DNA from: Roseateles_B sp041913905
GTDB lineage: Bacteria; Pseudomonadota; Gammaproteobacteria; Burkholderiales; Burkholderiaceae_C
Length of the DNA: 64,000 bases
Reading direction: 5' to 3'
Assembly (NCBI GenBank): GCA_041913905.1
Contig: JAYSEK010000002.1
Coordinates: forward strand, 1 to 64,000
Part shown: piece by piece, positions 1-9,300 of the stretch
Layout of the letters: each line of letters starts with the position of its first letter
Numbering within the stretch: position 1 is the stretch's first letter
Position numbers and translations under genes: made by a program
The notes under the pieces: model-generated
Seen by the model: the letters and a program-made list of their open reading frames with translations, nothing else
Told to the model about the DNA's origin: nothing
The model's database searches: none

Positions 1-32
1 ATCCACTTACGACGGGACTTGCACCCGTAGGA

Positions 33-53
33 GTGCGCCCATGCTGGGCGCAC
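33..53. repeat. inverted repeat at window edge
   Basis: GTGCGCCC and GGGCGCAC form an 8-bp stem with a 5-base loop, and a second small inverted repeat (ACGGG...CCCGT) lies at about 12-28. The hairpin is followed on the plus strand by CGT and an A-run rather than a T-run, so it is not a classical terminator for a plus-strand gene. It may be the tail of an element that begins outside the window. No tRNA-like fold was found. Confidence 0.4.
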
Positions 54-56
54 CGT

Positions 57-85
57 AAAAAAAAAGCCGGCACGAGGTGCCGGCT
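57..85 (-). terminator. rho-independent terminator of the Ala/Lys/His-rich protein gene
   Basis: Read on the minus strand, AGCCGGCAC and GTGCCGGCT make a 9-bp GC-rich stem with a 3-base loop, followed directly by a run of nine T. It lies about 50 bases beyond the stop of the minus-strand gene at 134-559, the expected place for its terminator. Confidence 0.85.
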
Positions 86-133
86 GAAGACGGCCGGAGC
101 CGTCTGGACATTCCGCAGGGTTGGGGGTGAGGC

Positions 134-559
134 TTACTTCTTGGCAGCCTCGTTCTTGTTGTCAGTCTTGGCCTCCGGCTTGGCCGCAGCGGCCGGCGCA
201 GCGGTGGCTGCGGGCTTGGCGTCAGTGGCGGGCGCGGCGGGCGCAGCGTCCTTCGCTCCGTCCTTGTGGCCCATCTTGCCGGCGTCCTTGTGCGCGGTCT
301 TGTGACCCTCCTTGTGCCCGTCCTTGTGCATGGGCTTGGCCTCGGGCGCCTTCTCGGCCATGGGCGCTGCCGGGGCGGCGGCGCTGGCGGCGGCCACGGG
401 CTTGGTCATGGGTGCGGCCGTGGCCGGCGCTGCAGCAGGGCTGGTGGTGACGGGCTTGGCGGCCGGTGCGGCCGGCGCAGCGGTGGTGGCCGGAGCCTGG
501 GCGAAGGCGGTACCGCTCAGGGCCAGCAGGGAAGCGATCAGGGTGGTCTTGGTGTTCAT
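134..559 (-). CDS. Ala/Lys/His-rich secreted protein
   Basis: The 141-residue product has a clean signal peptide: MNTKTT, a hydrophobic stretch, then cleavage after AFA at about residue 20. The mature protein is low-complexity: an Ala/Pro/Thr/Lys N-terminal half, a central run of HKDGHKEGHK-type repeats at about residues 78-103 rich in His, Lys and Asp, and an Ala/Lys/Asp tail. The composition resembles periplasmic acid-shock (Asr-type) and metal-buffering proteins, but no domain is recognisable. AAGGA lies about 8 bases before the ATG and a strong terminator follows the stop. A decayed paralogue lies just upstream at 632-997. Binding of metal or protons by the His/Lys/Asp repeats is inference only. 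Confidence 0.75.
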   Translation of the reverse strand: MNTKTTLIASLLALSGTAFAQAPATTAAPAAPAAKPVTTSPAAAPATAAPMTKPVAAASAAAPAAPMAEKAPEAKPMHKDGHKEGHKTAHKDAGKMGHKDGAKDAAPAAPATDAKPAATAAPAAAAKPEAKTDNKNEAAKK

Positions 560-631
560 GGTCAGGTCCTTGTCGTGAGTGAAGGAAAGTCGGGTGTCAG
601 GTCTTGCTGTTGCTTGGCAGGGGCCGGAGGT

Positions 632-997
632 TCAGCTCTGGGGCTTGGTCTCGGCAGGCTTGGCCTGCGTGCTGGTGTTCGTGGCCGGCGCGGGCGCTGC
701 CTTGGGGGCGGGAGCCTGCGTGCTCGCTGCCTGCGGCGTGGCGCCCGTGGCCTTGAGTGGCAAGGTCGTGGCGGCCGCGGCGGGGGTGCTCGCCGTCGCG
801 GTGCCGGCCTTGCCTGAGTTCGTCGTGCCCTTGTTTTATGGCTGCGCACTTGTGGTGCTAGCGGTAGCGGCGACGGTCTTGTCGGCGCTCACGGCAGCGG
901 CGGGTGCTGCGCTCGTCCCTGGTGCTTACTGGGCCGTCGCGACGGCGGCGATCAGGGCCAGCATCGAGGGGATCAGTGCAGTCTTCAGTGCTTTCAT
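632..997 (-). pseudogene. decayed paralogue of the Ala/Lys/His-rich secreted protein
   Basis: Read on the minus strand from an ATG at 997 (GGAG about 9 bases upstream), one frame runs 122 codons to a TGA at 632-634. It begins with a signal peptide (MKALKTALIP...VATAQ). The rest is the same Ala/Thr/Pro/Lys low-complexity sequence as the intact gene at 134-559, ending AKPAETKPQS. TAA codons interrupt the frame at codon 24 (926-928), right at the expected signal-peptide cleavage site, and at codon 54 (836-838). Either could be a CAA-to-TAA change. Without them the gene would read through. It looks like a recently inactivated duplicate. Sequencing error or a rapidly evolving unrelated Ala-rich gene are alternatives. 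Confidence 0.6.
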
Positions 998-1144
998 CTG
1001 GGGGCTCCAGGGTTGGTGAACTTGTGCCTCCACAACGAGGCCTCAAGCGCCTCAGTTGACGCGACCCAGTGTGCTTTCAAAGCGTTACATCTATGTTGCA
1101 AAACTGCCAATGCAGGGGCGTGGCGATGCAGGGGGCTCTTCAAT

Positions 1145-1160
1145 GGGGTCAGGTCTTGCC
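1145..1160 (+). repeat. dispersed 16-bp motif, copy 1
   Basis: GGGGTCAGGTCTTGCC. The same 16 bases occur at 12940-12955, and on the other strand at 26672-26687 and 55617-55632. Shorter or near copies occur elsewhere in the window. This copy sits in the leader region of the gamma-glutamyltransferase gene. A similar TGCCAATGCAG string occurs at about 1107-1117 here and next to copy 2. Confidence 0.8.
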
Positions 1161-1215
1161 TGCGAGGGGGCGACGATGGCGGGTGCCAGAATCGGCGCAG
1201 GTACAGGAGACCGGC

Positions 1216-2841
1216 ATGACGAACCGCTTCGATTGGCGCAACCCCTACGCCAGCACGCGCAGTCCCGTGTTTGCGCGCAACGTGGTGGCGACCTCGCATC
1301 CGCTGGCAGCGCAGGCCGGCCTGCGCATGCTGGCCGCGGGCGGCAATGCGGTGGACGCCGCAGTGGCCTGCGCGGCGGCAATGACCCTGGTGGAGCCCTG
1401 CAGCAACGGCCTGGGCTCGGACGCCTTCTGCATCCTCTGGGACGGGCAGCGCCTGCATGGCCTCAATGCTTCCGGCCCCGCGCCGCAGGCCTGGACGCCG
1501 GCCCACATCCGGCGCAAGTACGGCTGCAGCGAGCACGCCATGCCCAAGCGCGGTTGGGGTGGGGTGACGGTGCCGGGCGCGGTGGGCGCGTGGATGGCGC
1601 TCAGCGAGCGCTTCGGCCGCCTGCCCTTTGCCGACCTGATGGCGCCGGCCATCGAGATCGCCGAACGCGGCTATGCCGTGCCAGTGATCGTGCAGGGCAA
1701 GTGGGCGCTGGCCGCGGCCCTGGAGGAGCTGACGCAGCAGCCGGGCTTTGCGCAAGCCTTCCTCCCGCACGGCCGCGCGCCGGCGGTCGGCGAGTTGTTC
1801 CGTTTTCCTGACGCCGCCCGCAGCCTGCGCCTGATTGCGCAGACCCGCGGCGAGGCCTTCTACCGCGGCGAGATCGCTGCCGCGCTGGCCGCCTTCGCCC
1901 GCGCGAGCGGGGGCGACCTGGGCGAGGCCGACCTGGCTGGCTACCGGCCGCAATGGGTCGATCCCATCCAGCAGCGGCACGCGGGCCATGTGCTGCATGA
2001 GATACCGCCCAACGGCCAGGGCATTGCGGCACTGATCGCGCTGGGCATCCTGCGCCACACCGGCTATCGCGAGCACGGTCCGGACGCTGCCGCCGGCCTG
2101 CACCTGCAGATCGAGGCCATGAAGCTGGCCTTTGCCGATGTCTACCGCTACGTGGCCGAGCCCGCCGCGATGGACTGCAGCGTCGAAGCCCTGCTGGACG
2201 ATGCCTACCTGGCCCGCCGCGCCGCCCAGATCGATCCGCGGCGGGCGCAGGACTTCAAGGCCGGCAATCCGGTCAAGGGCGGCACCATCTACCTGAGTGC
2301 GGCCGACGAGCGCGGCATGATGGTCAGCTTCATCCAGAGCAACTACATGGGTTTCGGATCGGGCCTGGTGCTGCCGGGCTACGGGGTCTCGCTGCAGAAC
2401 CGCGGGCATTGCTTCACGCTGGCCGACGGCCATCCCAACCAGGTGGCGCCGGGCAAGCGACCTTTCCACACCATCATCCCGGCCTTCCTGACCCGCGACG
2501 GCCAGCCGCAGATGAGCTTCGGCGTGATGGGCGGCAATATGCAGCCGCAGGGTCATCTGCAAACGCTGGTGCGCATGCTGGACCATGGCCAGCAGCCGCA
2601 GGCCGCCTGCGACGCGCCGCGTTGGCGCTTCAACGCGGGCCGCTCCATCAATGTGGAGCCGCACATGGCGCCGGCCACCATCGCGGCGCTGGCGGAGCTG
2701 GGCCACGAGATTGGCGACATCCACGACAGCTACCAGGACTTCGGCGCCGGCCAGTTCATCTGGCGCTTGGGTGATCCGGCGGCGCATGGCTATGCGGCGG
2801 CCAGCGACCCGCGGCGCGATGGCGCGGCCGTCGGCTTCTGA
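1216..2841 (+). CDS. gamma-glutamyltransferase family protein
   Basis: This 541-residue member of the Ntn-hydrolase gamma-glutamyltransferase family is expected to self-cleave into a large and a small subunit and to hydrolyse or transfer gamma-glutamyl groups. The N-terminal part shows the family pattern (SHPLAAQAG, GGNAVDAAVA, LVEPCSNGLGSDAF). The processing/nucleophile threonine should be Thr357 in KGGTIYLSAADERG, followed by the small-subunit core SNYMGFGSG. There is no signal peptide, so it resembles the cytoplasmic YwrD-like branch rather than periplasmic Ggt. The start at 1216 is preceded by AGGAGA at 1205-1210; an in-frame start at 1069 lacks such a site. It stands alone, with about 220 bases of non-coding sequence upstream. 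Confidence 0.85.
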   Translation: MTNRFDWRNPYASTRSPVFARNVVATSHPLAAQAGLRMLAAGGNAVDAAVACAAAMTLVEPCSNGLGSDAFCILWDGQRLHGLNASGPAPQAWTPAHIRRKYGCSEHAMPKRGWGGVTVPGAVGAWMALSERFGRLPFADLMAPAIEIAERGYAVPVIVQGKWALAAALEELTQQPGFAQAFLPHGRAPAVGELFRFPDAARSLRLIAQTRGEAFYRGEIAAALAAFARASGGDLGEADLAGYRPQWVDPIQQRHAGHVLHEIPPNGQGIAALIALGILRHTGYREHGPDAAAGLHLQIEAMKLAFADVYRYVAEPAAMDCSVEALLDDAYLARRAAQIDPRRAQDFKAGNPVKGGTIYLSAADERGMMVSFIQSNYMGFGSGLVLPGYGVSLQNRGHCFTLADGHPNQVAPGKRPFHTIIPAFLTRDGQPQMSFGVMGGNMQPQGHLQTLVRMLDHGQQPQAACDAPRWRFNAGRSINVEPHMAPATIAALAELGHEIGDIHDSYQDFGAGQFIWRLGDPAAHGYAAASDPRRDGAAVGF

Positions 2842-2938
2842 TCGAGTTGCTGCGCGATGTCACCTGATTTCGCGGCAATCCCCTGACCATCAGCACTGCA
2901 GGAACAGGGGACATTGTGCGAAGCTCGATGCCCAGCGC

Positions 2939-2968
2939 TTGTGGTGGCCCGAAGGCCGCTGCTAGCAT
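2939..2968 (+). promoter_or_regulatory. possible sigma-70 type promoter for the MFS-GNAT operon
   Basis: TTGTGG (2939-2944) and TAGCAT (2963-2968) are separated by 18 bases. The match to -35/-10 is moderate. It lies 257 bases before the MFS start, leaving a long leader that contains a small open frame and two hairpins. Confidence 0.3.
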
Positions 2969-3002
2969 CCAAGCACTCTTTCCACCGCCTGCAGGACGCC
3001 CC

Positions 3003-3095
3003 ATGACCAAGCTGCTCGACCGCACCAGACGCCGCACCTCCCGTGCCGTCTCGGCGCGTCCGTGCGCGCCGGGGCGAGGTCGCATGCCGATCTGA
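3003..3095 (+). CDS. possible 30-residue arginine-rich leader peptide
   Basis: A 31-codon open frame (MTKLLDRTRRRTSRAVSARP and ten further residues) starts at an ATG with AGGA about 7 bases upstream. It ends before two hairpins (3109-3127 and 3135-3149). It encodes many arginines and resembles no family I know. The only support is the ribosome site and its position in the leader of the exporter gene, so it may be spurious. Confidence 0.25.
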   Translation: MTKLLDRTRRRTSRAVSARPCAPGRGRMPI

Positions 3096-3134
3096 CTCGG
3101 CCCCGCACCGGCACGGCCCTGGTGCCGTCTTCCC

Positions 3135-3149
3135 CCGGTGATTCACCGG
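3135..3149 (+). terminator. weak hairpin, possible attenuator in the exporter leader
   Basis: CCGGTG and CACCGG form a 6-bp stem with a 3-base loop, followed by a pyrimidine-rich tract (TGCTTTCCTTTTCC). A second hairpin (CGGCAC/GTGCCG) lies at 3109-3127. With the small frame at 3003-3095 this could be an attenuator or simply a weak terminator. The 383-base interval from 2842 to 3224 holds no other recognisable feature. Confidence 0.3.
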
Positions 3150-3224
3150 TGCTTTCCTTTTCCTGCAAGCCTGCCTATTTGCGGGCAGACGCCGCCTTCA
3201 CGAGAGGTGGCATTGGAGACTTTC

Positions 3225-4604
3225 ATGCAAGCGCAAGCCATTGGCTGGCTGGACCGGATCAAGCAAGTCCTGACCCTCCCTCCGGGTGACCTGCTGCGCG
3301 ACCGGATCTACCGCCGGCTCTGGACTTCCATCTTGATCAGTTCGCTCGGCGGGCAGATCACCCTGCTGGCCCTGCCGTTGACGGCAGCGCTGCTGCTGCA
3401 CGCCACGCCCACGCAGATGGGGCTGCTGACGTCCATGGAGATCGTGCCCTTCGTGCTGTTCTCGCTGCCCGGTGGCGTGTGGCTGGACCGTGTGCGCAAG
3501 CTGCCGGTCTACATCGTTGGTGAGGTGGTGCTGGGCCTGGCCGTGGGCACTGTGCCCGTGGCGGCCTGGATGGGCTGGCTCACCATGGGCTGGCTCTACG
3601 TCGTGGGCTTCATCCTGGGCACCATCTACACCATCGCGGGCAGCGCCGCGCAGATCGTGCTGACCCAGGTGGTCACGCGTGACCGGCTGGTGGAGGCGCA
3701 TGCCAAGAACTCGCTGGCCTCGTCCGGGGCGGAGGTGGTCGGGCCGGGCTTGGCCGGCGCGCTGATCAAGCTGCTGGGCGCTCCGATGGCGCTGGCGGCG
3801 GACGCCTGCCTGCTGATGGTCTCTGCCCTGATTCTGCGCGGCATCCGCGTGCGGGAGGAGCTGCACCAGGTGTCCGGTGCCGACTTCTGGCGCGACCTCA
3901 AGGCCGGCGTGCGCTTCGTGCGCCACCAGCAGCTGCTTGTGGCCCTGGCCTGTGCGGTGGGCGGCTGGCAGTTCTTCTACAACGCCGCGCTGGTGGTGCA
4001 GATCCTCTTTGCCACGCGCACCTTGGGTCTGTCCGGCGAGACCGTGGGCTTGTCCTATGTCGCGCTCGGGGCCGGCACGGTCATCACCAGCGTGCTGGGG
4101 CACCGCATCAGCAAGCGCCTGGGCCCCGGGCCCAGCCTGATCGCAGGTTTCGGCATCTGCGGCCTGGGCTGGCTGGCCCTGGGCCTGGCGCCCGTCGGGC
4201 CGCTGGGCGTGGCGGCCTTCGCGGCCATGCTGTTTGCCTTTGGTGTCGGCGCCGTGCTCATCTTCATCAACTTCCTCTCGCTGCGCCAGGCGGTCACGCC
4301 CGCGCCGCTGCTGGGCCGCATGACCAGCACCATGCGCTGGCTGATCCTGATCCCCGCCGGCCCCGGCGCATTGGTGGGCGGCTGGCTGGGCGAGCACGTG
4401 GATCTGCGCGCTTCGCTCCTGTTTGCCGGTGTGGGCGCATTGCTGCTGAGCGCGCTGGTCTGGCGCCTTGGCACCATCCGTGGCGTCGCCGTGCTGCCGG
4501 TGTTGCAGGATCTGGGCACCGAGTCCACCCTCGGCGCCGAGGCCCAACCGGGCCTGCTGCCCGAGATGGCGGCCCAGACGGCGCCGGGAGCGGCAGGCAA
4601 ATGA
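3225..4604 (+). CDS. MFS transporter, EntS-like
   Basis: This 459-residue major facilitator superfamily protein has about 11-12 hydrophobic segments. The loop between helices 2 and 3 carries the MFS pattern (PGGVWLDRVRKLP), and the middle of the protein shows the EntS/macrolide-exporter arrangement (QVVTRDRLVEAHAKNSLASSGAE). Proton-coupled efflux of a small hydrophobic compound is the likely role, but the substrate cannot be read from sequence. ATG 3225 has GGAG 6 bases upstream; an in-frame TTG at 3213 is an alternative. Its stop overlaps the start of the acetyltransferase gene (ATGA), so the two are translationally coupled and may act on the same compound. Confidence 0.85.
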   Translation: MQAQAIGWLDRIKQVLTLPPGDLLRDRIYRRLWTSILISSLGGQITLLALPLTAALLLHATPTQMGLLTSMEIVPFVLFSLPGGVWLDRVRKLPVYIVGEVVLGLAVGTVPVAAWMGWLTMGWLYVVGFILGTIYTIAGSAAQIVLTQVVTRDRLVEAHAKNSLASSGAEVVGPGLAGALIKLLGAPMALAADACLLMVSALILRGIRVREELHQVSGADFWRDLKAGVRFVRHQQLLVALACAVGGWQFFYNAALVVQILFATRTLGLSGETVGLSYVALGAGTVITSVLGHRISKRLGPGPSLIAGFGICGLGWLALGLAPVGPLGVAAFAAMLFAFGVGAVLIFINFLSLRQAVTPAPLLGRMTSTMRWLILIPAGPGALVGGWLGEHVDLRASLLFAGVGALLLSALVWRLGTIRGVAVLPVLQDLGTESTLGAEAQPGLLPEMAAQTAPGAAGK

Positions 4605-5230
4605 CGGGTCTTTACGCAAGTCCGGCGAACGGCGGCGGCGCCGACGGCAGTCCAGCGGTGCCGCCGCTGGTGTTGCTCAAGGTGCCCGAGGAACTCAGCA
4701 GTGAGCGCTTGATCCTGCGCTCGGCCCGGGCCGGCATGGGCCAGGCGGTCTGCGCGGCGGTGACGGAATCCTTCGAGCAGCTCAAGCCCTGGATGCCCTG
4801 GTGTCAGGACATGCCCACCGTCGAGGGCATGGAGGCGGTGATGCGGCAGATGCAGGCCCGCTTCATCCTGCGCGAAGACCTTTGCTACTACTTCTTCCGC
4901 CGCGGCGAGGACGGCCGCGCAGGGCGCCTGCTGGGCGGCTGCGGCCTGCACCGCATGGACTGGCCGCTGCGCCGCTTCGAGATCGGCTACTGGGTCCGCA
5001 GCTCGGCGCAGGGTCAGGGCTATGTCAGTGAGATGGTGCAGGCGCTGAGCCGCATGGCCTTCGATCAGCTGCGCGCGCGGCGCCTGGAAATCCGCTGCGA
5101 CGCCCGCAACCAGCGCAGCCGGGCCGTGGCCGAGCGCAACGGCTTCCAGCTCGAGGCCGTGCTGCGCCACGCCATGCTGGACGTGGACGGCGAGCCGGCC
5201 GATCAGTGCCTCTACGCGTGCTGGCCCTGA
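4601..5230 (+). CDS. GNAT family N-acetyltransferase, RimJ/RimL-like
   Basis: The 209-residue product is a GCN5-related acetyltransferase using acetyl-CoA. The RimJ/RimL features are SERLILRSA near the start, LLGGCGLHRMD and FEIGYWVRSSAQGQGYVSEM (acetyl-CoA-binding motif A, Q/RxxGxG/A), and an ARNQRSRAVAERNGF segment typical of the C-terminal fold. The start codon overlaps the stop of the MFS gene. Acetylation of a protein N-terminus or of a small amine, perhaps the transporter's substrate, is inference from coupling. Confidence 0.8.
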   Translation: MTGLYASPANGGGADGSPAVPPLVLLKVPEELSSERLILRSARAGMGQAVCAAVTESFEQLKPWMPWCQDMPTVEGMEAVMRQMQARFILREDLCYYFFRRGEDGRAGRLLGGCGLHRMDWPLRRFEIGYWVRSSAQGQGYVSEMVQALSRMAFDQLRARRLEIRCDARNQRSRAVAERNGFQLEAVLRHAMLDVDGEPADQCLYACWP

Positions 5231-5239
5231 GCCTGCTGT

Positions 5240-5989
5240 TCAGCGGGTCGGGTCCAGGCGGTCCACCGCGTCGGTGATCAGGCCGTCCAGGCCTTCCGCG
5301 CGCAGGCGCTGCGCCGTCGCCTCGTCGTTGACCGTGTAGACCAGCGCCCGCATCCCGGCCGCATGGATTGCCTCGATGCGCGCCCGGTCCATCAGCCGGT
5401 AGTTGGTGATGACGGCGCAGCAGCCCAGCGCCTGCGCCTCGGCGAGCCAGCTGTCGCGGTGGCGATCCAGCAGCAGGGCGCGGCGCTCGTCGGGGGCGCT
5501 TTCGCGCACGCCAGCCAGGGCCTCGGGCTGGAACGAGCTGAAGACCGGTCGCAGGTGCTGGCCCGTCCACAGCCGCGTCACCTCGCGGCCCAGCACCTCG
5601 CCGGTCTCGCGGGCCTGGCCCGGATTGGGCTTGAGCTCGATGTTGACGGCCAGCTGGTTGGCGATCAGGAAGGCGGCGATGGCCTCCAGCGAGGCGATGG
5701 GCTCGCCGGCATGGCTCGCGCTGTGCCAGCTGCCAGCGTCCAGTCTGGAGAGCCGACTCCAATCGAGCGCGCCGGCGGGGCCGCGGCCGTTGCTGGTGCG
5801 GTCCAAGTCATCGTCATGCAACAAGAAGGGCACGCCGTCACGCGAAAGCTTGAGGTCGCATTCAAAGGCGCGATAGCCGAAAGCAGCGCCGGCCCGGAAG
5901 GCGGCCAGCGTGTTCTCCGGCGCCTGGCGGCCGGCCCCGCGGTGGGCGATCCAGAAGGGCAGGGGCCAGGGAGACGGGGCGTGGTGCAT
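5240..5989 (-). CDS. ugpQ: glycerophosphodiester phosphodiesterase
   Basis: The 249-residue GDPD-family enzyme hydrolyses glycerophosphodiesters to glycerol-3-phosphate and an alcohol. The catalytic pattern is clear: WIAHRGAG near residue 14, APENTLAAF, then FECDLKLSRDGVPFLLHDDD with the metal-binding Glu and Asp and the second active-site His, and later VNIELKPNPG. There is no signal peptide, so it resembles cytoplasmic UgpQ rather than periplasmic GlpQ. I place the start at 5989 (AGGA 7 bases upstream); an in-frame ATG at 6013 lacks a ribosome site. It is a single gene, divergent from the flavoprotein gene. The 363 bases between them hold no promoter I can defend. Confidence 0.85.
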   Translation of the reverse strand: MHHAPSPWPLPFWIAHRGAGRQAPENTLAAFRAGAAFGYRAFECDLKLSRDGVPFLLHDDDLDRTSNGRGPAGALDWSRLSRLDAGSWHSASHAGEPIASLEAIAAFLIANQLAVNIELKPNPGQARETGEVLGREVTRLWTGQHLRPVFSSFQPEALAGVRESAPDERRALLLDRHRDSWLAEAQALGCCAVITNYRLMDRARIEAIHAAGMRALVYTVNDEATAQRLRAEGLDGLITDAVDRLDPTR

Positions 5990-6352
5990 GGCGGTGTCCT
6001 GTCGATGCGCCATGGAGGCGCTGTCCCATTCTGCAGGTTCAGGGCGCAGCCTGAACAGCCCCGGGTCCCCTGGGGCGATGCCGCCTGGCCGGCCCTTGCC
6101 CATGGTGCACTGCGGTAGGATTCAGTCCCGATGCCAAGTCAGGAAGGGCGGTTCCCAAGCGGAACGGCAGACCCTGCGCCGGTGCCGGGCCACCGGGCGC
6201 GATCCGCTTAGGGGCCGGGACCGGGCTTGGCCGGCAGGAGTGCAGGCTCCTTCTTGCGCCGGCAACGGCGTTTTGCTCCACTGTTCCAGCCACGCCCGGG
6301 GCGGCCCAAGCCGCCGCGGACAACCCAGGGCCCCAGGGAGGGCCCGGACGCC
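5990..6352. other. intergenic region between divergent genes
   Basis: This 363-base GC-rich interval separates the divergent glycerophosphodiesterase and flavoprotein genes, so promoters for both should lie here. I found no convincing -35/-10 pair, no RNA gene and no conserved small frame. GGGAGG near 6333 is the only ribosome-binding candidate for the flavoprotein. Confidence 0.5.
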
Positions 6353-9300
6353 ATGAATGCACCGCATCCCCTGATGCCCGAGATCCTGGACCCGGCCATG
6401 GACCCGACCGCGGCCCTGGCCCATGCGCATGAGGCCCCGCGCCTGCGCGAGATTCCCTACAACTACACCTCCTTCTCCGATCGCGAAATCGTGATCCGCA
6501 TCCTCGGCGCACGCGCCTGGGAACTGCTGAACTCGCTGCGCGAGGAGCGCCAGACGGGCCGCTCCGCCCGCATGCTCTACGAGGTGCTGGGCGATATCTG
6601 GGTGGTGCAGCGCAATCCCTATCTGCAGGACGACCTGCTGGACAACCCGCGGCGTCGCGGCCAGCTGATCGAGGCCCTGCACCATCGTCTGCACGAGGTC
6701 GAGCGCCGCCGCAAACCCGAGGCCGACCCGAAGCGCGATGCGTCGGTGGGCGAGCTGCTGCAGCTGGCCGGCCAGGCGGTGCGCCAGTTTGCGGACCAGT
6801 TCGACGAAGTGGCCGAGCTGCGCCGCCGCGCCACCAAGGTTCTGCGCCGCCACACGGCGCGCGACAACATCAAGTTCGATGGCCTCTCTCGCGTGGCCCA
6901 TGTGACCGACGCCACCGACTGGCGCGTCGAATACCCCTTCGTGGTCCTGACGCCCGACACCGAGGCCGAGATGGCGCGCCTGGTCAAGGGCTGCATCGAG
7001 CTGGGCCTGACCATCATCCCGCGTGGCGGTGGCACCGGCTACACCGGCGGCGCCGTGCCCCTGGTGTGGAAGAGTGCGGTGATCAACACCGAGAAGCTCG
7101 AGGCGCTGCGAGGCGTCGAGATGGTTCAGCTGCCGGGGCTGGACCGGCCGGTGGCCACCATCTACAGCGAAGCCGGCGTGGTGACGCAGCGCGTCTCGGA
7201 CCTCGCCGAGCAGCACGGCTTCGTCTTCGCCGTCGATCCCACCAGTGCCGAAGCCTCCTGCGTGGGCGGCAACATCGCCATGAACGCCGGCGGCAAGAAG
7301 GCCGTGCTGTGGGGCACCGCGCTGGACAATCTCGCCAGCTGGAAGATGGTGACGCCAGAGGCCAAGTGGCTGGAGGTGACGCGCCTCAACCACAACCTGG
7401 GCAAGATCCATGACGTCGAGACCGCCAGCTTCGAGCTGCGCTACTACGACGCATCGGGCAAGAAGCTGGAGCGCACCGAGCGGCTTGACATCCCGGGCCG
7501 GACCTTCCGCAAGGAGGGCCTGGGCAAGGACGTCACCGACAAGTTCCTGGCCGGCCTGCCCGGCATCCAGAAGGAAGGCTGCGATGGCCTGATCACCAGC
7601 GCCCGCTGGGTCGTGCACCGCATGCCCAAGCATGTGCGCACCGTCTGCCTGGAGTTCTTCGGCAACCCCAAGGACTGCGTGCCCTCCATCGTGGACATCA
7701 AGGACTTCATGTTCGCGGAGGCCAAGAACGAGGGCGGCGCCATCCTCGCCGGCCTGGAGCACCTGGACGACCGCTACCTCAAGGCGGTGGGCTACGCCAC
7801 CAAGAGCAAGCGCGGCGGGCTGCCGAAGATGGTGCTGATCGGCGACATCGTCGGCGACGACGAAGACCGCGTGGCCCGCGCCACCAGCGAGGTCGTGCGC
7901 CTGGCCAACGGCCGCTCGGGCGAGGGCTTTGTGGCCGTCTCGGCCGATGCCCGCAAGAAGTTCTGGCTGGACCGCAAGCGCACGGCGGCCATCTCCAAGC
8001 ACACCAACGCGTTCAAGGTGAACGAGGACGTGGTGATTCCGCTGCCCCGCATGGGCGAGTACACGCTGGGCATCGAGCGCATCAACATCGAGCTCTCGCT
8101 GCGCAACAAGCTCGCGCTGGTCGAGCGCCTGAAGGACTTCTTCCGCCAGGAGCGCCTGCCCCTGGGCAAGACCGACGACGCCAGCGAGATCCCCAGCGCC
8201 GAGCTGCTGGAGGACCGCGTGCAGCAGGCCCTGGCGCTGCTGGACGAGGTGGGCGGCCTGTGGCAGCGCTGGAAGGACGGGCTCGACGTGGTCCAGCTCG
8301 ACACCCAGCGCAGCTTCTTCGACCAGCTCCAGGACAAGAGCCTGCGCGCTTCGTGGAAGACGCAGATCCTCAAGCCGCTGCAGGCCCTGTTCGCCGGCGG
8401 GGCTTTCGCCGACATCCTGGCCGAATGCCGGCGCATCCACCAGGAAGTGCTCAAGGGTCGCGTGTGGGTGGCGCTGCACATGCATGCCGGCGACGGCAAT
8501 GTGCACACCAACATCCCGGTGAACTCCGACAACTACGAGATGCTGCAGACCGCGCACGAGGCGGTGGCGCGCATCATGAAGCTGGCGCGCTCGCTGGACG
8601 GCGTGATCTCGGGTGAGCATGGCATCGGCATCACCAAGCTGGAATTCCTCACCGACGAGGAACTTGCCGGCTTCGCGCAGTACAAGGCGGACGTCGATCC
8701 CGAGGGCCGCTTCAACAAGGGTAAGCTGCTGAGGCCCAACGCTTCCACGCATGGCACCTTCGCCGACCTGACCAACGCCTACACGCCCAGCTTCGGGCTG
8801 ATGGGGCATGAGTCGCTGATCATGCAGCAAAGCGACATCGGCGCCATCAGCGACAGCGTCAAGGACTGCCTGCGCTGCGGCAAGTGCAAGCCGGTGTGCG
8901 CCACGCATGTGCCGCGTGCCAACCTGCTCTACAGCCCGCGCAACAAGATCCTCGCGACCTCGCTGCTGGTCGAGGCCTTCCTGTACGAGGAACAGACCCG
9001 CCGCGGCGTCTCGATCAAGCACTGGGAGGAGTTCGAGGACGTGGCCGACCACTGCACGGTCTGCCACAAGTGCGCGACGCCCTGTCCGGTCAAGATCGAC
9101 TTCGGCGACGTGACCATGAACATGCGCAACCTGCTGCGCAAGATGGGGCAGAAGAGCTTCCGTCCTGGCAATGCGGCGGCGATGTTCATGCTCAACGCCA
9201 CCAACCCCGAGACCATCAAGATGGCCCGCACGGCCATGGTGGGCGTGGGCTTCAAGGCGCAGCGTCTGGCGCACGACCTGCTCAAGGGCCTGGCCCGCAA

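Noticed and set aside
1..53. tRNA or tmRNA end at the window start
   Set aside because: There are two small inverted repeats but no cloverleaf, CCA end or anticodon arm.
579..1019. 146-codon hydrophobic plus-strand frame over the broken Ala-rich gene
   Set aside because: Its Val/Ala/Gly-rich hydrophobic sequence is what the complement of Ala/Thr/Lys codons gives. No ribosome site or family. The minus-strand reading has a signal peptide and resembles the adjacent intact gene.
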